From Paraphaeosphaeria minitans (Eukaryota > Ascomycota > Dothideomycetes > Pleosporales > Didymosphaeriaceae), in the NCBI GenBank assembly GCA_015832175.1, contig WJXW01000002.1, positions 620,001 to 684,000 on the forward strand: 64,000 bases of DNA, written 5' to 3'. Positions 56,350 to 64,000 of this stretch are shown here, one piece after another (position 1 is the first letter of the stretch; every line of letters begins with the position of its first letter). Position numbers and translations under genes: made by a program. The notes under the pieces are model-generated. The model worked only from the letters and a program-made list of their open reading frames with translations, was not told the origin of the DNA and did no database searches.

Positions 56350-58136
56350 TGCGTTTGTCGATTGATTCTCTGAATGTCACCTGGATCCGATGTTGGAGCA
56401 CGATTTTCAATTTCCATGGCTGTGGCAGCGATATATAGCGCCGAAGGATTCCAGGCTGAGAAGTCGATAATGTACTCCATGTGGTTTTGAGGGCCGGGCG
56501 TTCTACATGCATATTGAAAATTGATTGTATGCAAGCTGCATGCATGGAGAATTAGGAAGGTCAGCGGTGCGGCATGCGGCTATTTGTTCTCGTGCGTAAA
56601 TAGCCGGCTGTGTTGCTGTGAAGAGAGATGCAACCGACGATTGTTATGGAAGCTTGCATAGCTTATGCGTGTATGTAGAGAGACGACAAGCGAATACTAC
56701 AGTGATATATTGAATTAGTCTAGCAGTCGTCGGAACATTGCTGGTTCGTGAGCGGCGGATATCCATAGGGATCAGGGAATGTTCCATTCAGTTTCCACAT
56801 GTGTGAGATTTCCTCAGCAGAGGCAAGAGCTCAGGGAGTTGAGATGGCTTCAATGTTTTCTGCTGCACGATAGCAAGCTGAGAGGTGAGCGTCGCCTGAG
56901 ACGTCTGTGGGTCTGAGCTGGTGACGGGCGTCGGGACAATCCGCGACAAGTTACAAGGTCTACAACGCGGATCAAATATTATCAAGGGATAATTGAGCAG
57001 CTGGGGGGAACGACGTGAGGCCCTCTTGGTATTTCAATCGAGCCTGTTGTCATCTGGAGCAAATCGCGCACGTGGCGCGGAAATGATGCTAATCGGTGCA
57101 CGCTAAATTTATCTTCCCGCTAAAAAGGCGGCGCGACCCAGGCGCGTCTCCATCACGTTCCGTCCCACCTCCAAGAAACTTACGCCAAGCTGCTGGACGC
57201 CATATTCCATTCGATCATCTCATGAGAAAAGCCCGCTTGCTTTGAGCCAGCCCTCAATCAGTGCGGACACTTTTCATGGATGTGGTCGAAACTCCCAATG
57301 GTTCTGACGCGACCAAAACGTAGGTAAGCTTCGAAGTCTTACGAAGGGCTGTAGGTACGTAGCCGCCTGCCAAAAGACCTACCGCCGGCCCTGCTCGACT
57401 TTCAAGCTTTGTGCTTGGGACAAAGCAAGCTCGCACAGGCCCTCGCTGCTTGCATGGGTTCAATGCTCGAGATGGGAATCCTTCTATCGCACTTCCCCTC
57501 GAAGTAAAACCTACAAAGGAGCATGCGGGGCTCCAGAGGAATCGTTGCGCCACCGTTCACGGCTCTTTACTCGATTGTCTGCTAACGCTAGCTTGCACAA
57601 CACGCCAAATTCTACTCAGGGAAATTTTTCGTCTCGTGCGCAGCCAGATGACCGAGTTGAAGGTCTCAGCCCCCTCGTCTCAAAAGCTCGTGCGTTTGCT
57701 GCGCAATATGGCTGCCTGGAACCGACTGCAATGCTCATTCCTGCTGGCAGCGGCACAATACGGTACCTTGCATGCAAGGCGATCCTACTGAGTGGATTTC
57801 CACCAACAATACATCGGCAGTGGAGCCCGAAGGCAAAGGTCATACCCTTTGTGCATATCTTGGCCGTGATTGATTTTCCCGTGGAGGCAAGTCGATATTT
57901 CAGCCCTATGTTCCTGGCCTGATGCCTAAATAGAAAGAGTTGATTGGGTCAGACTGTAAGCGGCGCGTTCGTTGACCGGTAATCGCTTTCACACCCTAGT
58001 CCATTCATGTTGCTACCATTGGCGGAGCACCCAAATCGAGCATGGCGGATACGAGGTGAGGGAGCTTGGCACCAGCAGTCACTGTTCGATATGTTGAATG
58101 TGTGTAGTCGAATAACTACATAAGACCATCAGCCTC
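56350..58136. other. Intergenic gap of 1.8 kb, no supported gene
   Basis: Short overlapping frames only, the longest about 125 codons at 57411-57922 on the plus strand, without motif. A TATATA element lies near 56432-56437, about 85 bp upstream of the minus-strand secreted protein start. Nothing else is visible. Confidence 0.45.
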
Positions 58137-59598
58137 ATGCTCGCTCTAGCAAATTGTCTCTCGATCTGTGCCTGCTTCTTGGCCCCCACTGTTCGGCATG
58201 GCTGCGATCATACCCACCCCGACCTTTGCGCCTACTGGAATATACGTACCACCGCCTTCACACTCAGTCACCCATTTCACGCCTGCGCCTTCCTGCTCTC
58301 CCGAAAAACTATGGCTTGTATCCACCCAGCTATGCGACATTGTTGAAGAATCAAAGACTCTGTTCAACCAGCCATTGCCGTCCTGGGCTGAATGCGCACT
58401 GACGCTGGCTGGCGACCCGCACCCACCGTATAGAAACCCTGACTGCTATCCATGGAACCTTGAGGCTGACGACGGTACCCACGTTTTCATCTCTGATTGT
58501 CCAGTTGGATACACCACGGTGTGGGAAAGCCAGGGAAGGCAATACTTGTACGACACATCAACGATCACTCAAGGAGGCTCGACCACCACATCGGTGGAGT
58601 ACAGGGATATCGTAGCGCATTCTGCTGTCTGCTGTCCAGATAATGCCTTGGGCGGCTTCCATTACAACTGGGATTCGGAACCCGATTTCATCAATTACAT
58701 CCAAACGACTGATCCCAATGGCAAACCCCAGCAGGTCAGCCTCTACGTGCCACCACGATGCGTTGCGACTTCAGTTTGCGCTGCCCCGGCCACCGTTACC
58801 ATGGATGTGGTTTTCAACAGTGAGGTCTCCGACAAGAAACGCCGCAGACAAGACACTGCACCCGATAACATCGTCCCAGTCGGGGTCGTCACACGCCCAT
58901 GGGATGCAAACAAGAACATTGTCTTCGCTCACTCAGTCGAATTCGGCTACACTGTCTTCCATGGGACTTACACGTGCTTCGAGAACTGCTACGAATACGC
59001 CAGCTCCTCGTACCACAACACGGATCCAAATTCACCTCCGTCGTCGGTCGGACCGGATCGCCTGGATACCAGCACCAACTTGAAGCCGGAACAAGCTCAA
59101 TGCTCAGCTTCGCCTACTGACTCAGGTCCTTCTGAGACTAGCCCTTCCAACTCGCCGCCGGTGGGAACGGGTGGCTCAGAGTACAGCACTCCCAGCACTG
59201 GCCACGGATATAACGCGACTCATGGCGGCGGTGGCTACTATGTTGCCCCTAGCCAATCAAGCGGCGGTTATGAGACTAGCCCCAGCGAAACAGATGGTGG
59301 CTACGAGTCCAGCCCCAGTGAAAGTGAAATTCCACAGTACTCGTCCAAGCCCACTATCATTGAGACCATAGTCATCACGACTCACAGCCTCAGTGAGGGC
59401 GCTGGATGGAATGCGACCGCTACGGCTCCAGGCTATACGCCGCCCGAGGGAACAGGAGAGCCTACTTCTGGCATACCTAAAGATAGTGGGACTAGCACGC
59501 CGTCGCTGGTGGCGCCGCAGTTTCCGGGTGCGGCCACTAAGGGAGGATCGTCTTCGCTGTGGGCGTCGTTGCTCGTTGCGATGGCTGCGTTGTTGTAG
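58137..59598 (+). CDS. GPI-type Ser/Gly/Thr-rich surface protein, signal peptide separated by a frameshift
   Basis: The main frame runs to 59598 and encodes about 465 aa: a Cys-containing domain (about 40-260) with SDCPVGYTTVW, HSAVCCPDNALGGFHYNW and VPPRCVATSVC, then a Ser/Gly/Thr/Pro-rich stalk with GGY(E)xSPSE repeats, and a hydrophobic end SSSLWASLLVAMAALL typical of GPI anchoring. In this frame the first ATG is 58198, with no signal peptide. An ATG at 58137 in another frame encodes a perfect signal-like start (MLALANCLSICACFLAP); removing one base of the C5 run 58183-58187 joins both. A GPI protein needs a signal peptide, so I give the full span. Role: cell surface, unknown. Confidence 0.68.
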
Positions 59599-60877
59599 AG
59601 ATAATGTAATAGATGTTTCATTAATAGTAGTGATAGTGAAGGACGGTAATGCCGCGAAGCAGTTATGTCTGCTCACGTCCCTTGGTCATGTGAGTTGTAT
59701 CTTACGAAGAAGATTTCCGAGATGGGTATACTCACAAGGTTTTGAACATCACGCGATCGTGTCTCTGGTCCCTCCAAGCTTTACTTTACAACGACAGGAT
59801 TACCTAATGAGCTCGTCTTGTTTATATTGACTCTCTGCGTACGCACCAAAAAAAACCAGTGTTTCTCAAAACCGTTACTGCTGCAGGATTCCACATCCGT
59901 TGTCGACTTGTTCACAGTGCCTTCAACAGGCCAAGGGTTTTTCTGCCATAAGATAGTAGAATACACTTTGGAGAGGCTGCTTCATCGTGAATTGCTACTG
60001 GTCTTCATACAGATCATTGGTCCAAGCGTCTCGAGCGTTGTTCGACCCAGCGCTAGTAAATCGCAGATGCATCATCAGGAACAACAGCATCATGTCGCTT
60101 TTCGGAGCTCTTCTCGTCGGCACCCTAAAATGGAATTAATCTCGGCTGTTCGTTGTTCTTTCTGTTTTGTCTTCTGAACAGGCAAGATAGCCACCCTCGT
60201 TCCGTTGATAGGCTGTTCTCAAGCTCTCAAGAGCGATTGGCCCAGTAGTGGTAATCTTCAACGTGATTTTTCCATCGTTGAAGCACTGTCGCATGTGCAA
60301 CATCTACAGAATTACGAACGATCGTCGTATACGTCTCGAGCAGTATGAATTTGCTGCTGAACCAAAAGCTAAAAGAGAAGTTCGTGCGATGGTGAGAGGT
60401 AGATGAGGTTTTCGCACGAGCGTGTCAGAGCCCGCCTTGTGATGTAACAGCGCATGTTATTCTTGATTGACGTGTAGGTATGATAGCTGCCAGTTGTGGT
60501 TGGGTGAACATTTTGTTCATACTACGAAATATCTGCCGATAGTGAATGAATACGAATAGACATTACGATCCATACCGTCGCTTGTGAGAACAATTGGAAC
60601 GACTGGAATTTAGATGAAATGACCCTAGTCCGCATATATACAACACCAAAGACGAAGGCCCAATGGTCAGCAAGGAATTTTGGCCGTAGTCCTCAAGCAA
60701 ACAAGCCGGCGCCAAACAGCCTTGTAAACAGCTTGTCGTTTAATTCTATCTTATCTAGATTATCATGGACCCTCGTTCTCATGCTGCGATACCGGATATA
60801 AGAGAGGCGATGGATGTGATCGCGGAGATGAAATTACGTCTGCTCATGTAGGTACTGCTGCTAGCGACAACATTGCC
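59599..60877. other. Convergent gap, no supported gene
   Basis: Region between two convergent genes. The 120-codon plus frame at 59818-60177 has no motif. Nothing further is visible. Confidence 0.45.
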
Positions 60878-62164
60878 TCAATTCCTCGGGCCCAAGATGT
60901 CAACCTGCGCAATTTTCTTAGCATCAGGCCGCTGAGTGAGAAAGGTGTAGTTACAAGTAGGACAGCTCGTCCTGGTGTTGTTGGTCTGCGGGTACCAATC
61001 ATTTCCGTACGTCGCATTCAGCGTGACAGCACCAACCACGTTGCCACTTTCCAGTCGAATCCAAGTGTCAGCTTCGAAAGCGTCGAGTTGAGACCTGGAG
61101 ATAGAAACTTGTCGTGCACCGCGCTCCCAGCTACCGTATCCGCCGTAGCCCGAGTGTTGTCCAAAGCAAAGATTGACGCCATTGCCTGCTACTGTCATGT
61201 TTGGTAGCTGAGAATCCCATTTGTAGCACCAGGTGTCGCCATGACCATGTCCTGAGAAAACCGCAATGATTCCCGGGACTGATGAGATGGCTTGCATGAA
61301 GGGCACATCCTGGCCGCCGTATTCGCAAGATCCATCATTAGTCTCGCTGTCAGAACACCATCCTTGTGCTTGTGGTGCCAAAGGCACATCATCGTTGATG
61401 CCTGGTTCGTAGTGAGGGTGCACGCCCGTTTGTTGAAAGGCAAGGGATGCGTAGGTAGGAATGTGCACAAACACAAGAGACGGGAATGTCTTCTGATATT
61501 TGTTCACCAGCTCTGCATTGGTCTGTTGGAACCACTCCACGACTTTGGTGTCAACCCAGTTCTGGAGGCCAATCTGATTGCCATCAGCGTCTCGCTCCTG
61601 AAAACGAGCACCGCCTCGGCTGTCGAAAAACCATAGTATCAGGTGTGGCGTGCAGTCGCTAACCACGGTACAATTTCCCCCATATACAGGAAGATAGTAG
61701 TTCGAAGTTCCGACGTTCAGCTCCGACCCAGCCACCATCTTCTGCGTCAGAGAATTCGGCCAGCGCTTTTCATGGGCCAGAAGCGCGTCCGAGGAAAGAT
61801 TATACTGGTGGTCATGATTTCCGTAAACAGAAGCCCAGTGCAAGTTTCTCTTTACCAGCGGGTCGACAATCTGTTCAATATAAATGGTTGCATTCTCCAG
61901 GAATGCGTTGTCGCCAGTGATAAGGTCGCCGTTGAGGACTACTAAGTCTGGGTCTTCTTTGTCAAGAACTTCGTTGATGACTTTGATAGTATTATTATCT
62001 TGCTGCGGTCCCCACGAGTCCCACGCGTTCTCTCCTGTATGCAGGTCTTCGAAGATGCTGAGCTGAAATGTGCCGTTGGCACTGAAACAAAGCGGAGCAG
62101 CAGTTGGGCTGTCGGTGTACCTCTTAGCAGCTGACCATGCTAAGGTGGGTGGAAGGATCGCCAT
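60878..62164 (-). CDS. Calcineurin-like metallophosphoesterase (Dcr2-like, probably secreted)
   Basis: Phosphatase or phosphodiesterase with a two-metal site. Single exon, 428 aa from ATG 62164. Motifs in order: FQLSIFEDLHTGEN (D-x-H), LVVLNGDLITGDN (GDxx), WASVYGNHDHQYN (GNHD), LVFVHIPTY (H) and FSGHGHGDTWC (GHxH). The family usually has GHDH at the last site; the Asp to Gly change is at a non-ligand position. Several NxS/T sites and CPTCNYT suggest extracytoplasmic location. The first in-frame ATG gives only a weak signal sequence (ILPPTLAW), while another frame just upstream encodes a hydrophobic TVIAISILLLH; a short first exon or an indel may be missed. The frame is open to 62383 but has no ATG there. 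Confidence 0.88.
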   Translation of the reverse strand: MAILPPTLAWSAAKRYTDSPTAAPLCFSANGTFQLSIFEDLHTGENAWDSWGPQQDNNTIKVINEVLDKEDPDLVVLNGDLITGDNAFLENATIYIEQIVDPLVKRNLHWASVYGNHDHQYNLSSDALLAHEKRWPNSLTQKMVAGSELNVGTSNYYLPVYGGNCTVVSDCTPHLILWFFDSRGGARFQERDADGNQIGLQNWVDTKVVEWFQQTNAELVNKYQKTFPSLVFVHIPTYASLAFQQTGVHPHYEPGINDDVPLAPQAQGWCSDSETNDGSCEYGGQDVPFMQAISSVPGIIAVFSGHGHGDTWCYKWDSQLPNMTVAGNGVNLCFGQHSGYGGYGSWERGARQVSISRSQLDAFEADTWIRLESGNVVGAVTLNATYGNDWYPQTNNTRTSCPTCNYTFLTQRPDAKKIAQVDILGPRN

Positions 62165-64000
62165 CAATGTGCAACAAGAGGATCGATATCGCGATAACGG
62201 TAGGTACCTTGGTAAAGCGGAAATACACAGCTTACCGCGCGAAGCCCAGTTGCCCGGGCGAGGATGCAAGCCCAAGAAATACTTGCGACATGGCCCAGGA
62301 GCACAAACCACTTCCACTAAGGTATCAATTAAGAGCAGCTGGCGCACGTGGACCAATGGTTGGTGGCTGCAATCTCGATTCACCCCATGTTGTTAAAGTG
62401 GAGGAGAGGTAAGAACGTTAAGCCGACCATTCGCTAAAGCTGAGGCCGCCACCTATTAACTAAGCAACTTTAGCATCTTAATAATAGTTAGAGATGATAC
62501 GTAGTCCAACTTTATTAATCATTACCTTTAATTTACTTAATTGTAAACTAGAATTTTTTTTTTTTCATTTTTACTATATTATTGATAAGAATACGAAGTT
62601 GGATTACCTATCCAAATAGCAATGTAGTAACACATGGCTCTATTATACTTCATAATATATGCAGTCCAGGATTGCGAGGTTTAAAATGTATAGGAAGTGG
62701 GATAGGACGGTCTTTTCGAACGCACCGATATTAGCTCGTTCAATTGAGTGCATTGTACCTACCTACCTACCGTACGGTAGGTAGGTAGGGGTGCTTCCAT
62801 GTGCCCACACACACATTAGACACGCAACATCGCGTAGCGTTCTAACGTACAATGTCGGTTCGTTCGTAAAAGGACTGATCTAAAGAAGCTGGATATTGAG
62901 CAAGTCCGCAAGAGACGGGATGCGCCTGAGGAGAAGTTCACGCAGCAGGAGCTTGAGCTCAGTAGGTAGGTAACCCTCTGGTCGCTTCCTTTGCTGATTC
63001 TCTAACGCCTGCGCCGGAGCATCGCAGACCCAAATCAATCTTTAAGATTGGAGGGTGTATAGGTGGACGCGAAAGCGGTGAAGGTTGGACGAACTTCAAA
63101 GAGCTAGATGTCGGCGACGGATTTTTGGACGCATGGCGTTCGATGGCTCGCTGGCCGCTTTGATCTTGGTTTGGTTGAAGAATCACAACTACCGTGAGCA
63201 ATAACACGCTATTTCTAGGAACAATATCCATTGAAACTTAGATTTTTTTTTTTTCAGAAATCATCCAGGAGAGTCTGTTATCGTGCGCATATCTAAGACA
63301 AAGTGCTAAGATTGTGGCGAAAATGGGCGTAACTTCCTTCGTTCCAAACAGCGGTAGAAGGTGCGGCAGACACCAGTGAAGTGGGACGTGAGGCTCGCAG
63401 GCGCAGCATGGAATTGGGTTGAATCATGGCGCGAGCATCGTGCTTGCTCCGCAGTTATGTCCGTTTTGCTTAGCGGGTAGCTCAAAGCCAGGTGTATTTA
63501 GAAACAATCCTTCCCTATACTGGCGCGTCGCCTTATGGGGAAGCCCCAGGTTTGACGGGTGGCACAGAAGCGAACAGGAGTCATCGTCCTAAAAGTTCAA
63601 ATCCATGCCATGTTGCCGAATCATTTTCTATTTTTGACGACCGAAGAAGGGATCCATGAACTGTTTGCCCAACCCGGTCCTGAACAGCCGCCTTTAGCGC
63701 TAGCTCGAAGTATTTGAGGTATTTGTCATGCTGGCTACGATATAGAGGAAGTCTAGGCCACCAACATGGGGGAAGAGTTATGCTGAGCAAGGATATGTCC
63801 TGTAGTCTACTTAGCTTTGTCTTCAGGCTTTTCTCAAAATTTGGTGGGTAATCCTCGCCGAGTTGTCATAAAAGCTTATTTTGATATTAATGGTCTCAGC
63901 CTCAGTCGTAATAATTGGTTTTGCAATTCATGAAATATGAGATTTCTTCTTTTGCTTTTTTCCCCTAAAAATCATGGATGACAGAGTAACTCGAATTGCT
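62165..64000. other. Right end, no supported gene; AT-rich segment 62450-62700
   Basis: No gene is recognised. 62450-62700 is AT-rich, with T- and A-runs and TTAATTAAT-like tracts. 62700-64000 returns to mixed composition with short frames only (for example 62959-63231 minus, 63581-63790 minus), which have no motif. A long perfect palindrome is listed separately. Confidence 0.5.
62758..62789. repeat. 32-bp perfect palindrome of CCTA/TAGG units
   Basis: Three to four CCTA units, a central CCGTACGG, and the mirror TAGG units make a perfect 32-bp palindrome that could fold as a hairpin or cruciform. It stands at the boundary between AT-rich and mixed DNA. Confidence 0.95.

Overview
This window is nuclear DNA of a filamentous ascomycete (Pezizomycotina). 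Genes are split by short introns, mostly 50-65 nt, with GT-AG ends and CTAAC/CTGAC-type branch sites. The tRNA carries a short intron after the anticodon loop. The proteins are typically ascomycete: mitochondrial DNA polymerase MIP1, a CBM1-GH10 xylanase, a cutinase, a vacuolar-type M28 aminopeptidase and several Dal5-like permeases. The F-box-like proteins starting with a LPxEIRxxIY motif and the small-secreted-protein content suggest a dothideomycete, but this is inference. I rebuilt exon-intron structures by hand; every multi-exon CDS listed closes in frame unless stated.

Layout. 1.3-8.5 kb is a compact housekeeping block: a tiny mitochondrial protein, MIP1, a divergent SLX8-like RING protein and a two-domain ABM monooxygenase. 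8.9-11.7 kb holds a frameshifted BTB-like gene and a methyltransferase. After a 1.8-kb gap, 13.5-18 kb has the xylanase, an F-box-like gene with a 22-bp promoter repeat array, and a Dal5-like permease with one frameshift. 18.7-26.7 kb holds four genes on the minus strand: glutathione-dependent formaldehyde dehydrogenase, a peroxiredoxin-like protein, a SET protein and a secreted carboxylesterase. 26.7-32 kb is accessory: a Tourist-like MITE, AT-rich gene-free DNA, a cysteine-rich small secreted protein and an alpha/beta-hydrolase relic. 32-39 kb holds a second permease, a cutinase, a quinone-oxidoreductase-like enzyme and an Ala/Gln-rich secreted protein. 39-42.6 kb has no recognisable gene. 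42.6-56.3 kb holds tRNA-Val(AAC), a Kex2-site secreted protein, a decayed F-box-like gene, the M28 aminopeptidase, a class II aldolase, two cysteine-containing secreted proteins, a third permease with a 37-bp minisatellite inside an intron, and transporter debris. The end has a GPI-type glycoprotein (one frameshift) and a secreted metallophosphoesterase.

How the genes fit together: there is no biosynthetic gene cluster with core enzymes. The accessory content reads as a saprotroph or plant-surface set: xylanase, cutinase, esterase, aminopeptidase and phosphoesterase release sugars, cutin monomers, amino acids and phosphate, and three Dal5/ACS-type permeases could import small organic anions. 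Five single-base insertions, all at short base runs and spread over three otherwise intact genes, are the most important quality or biology question in the window.
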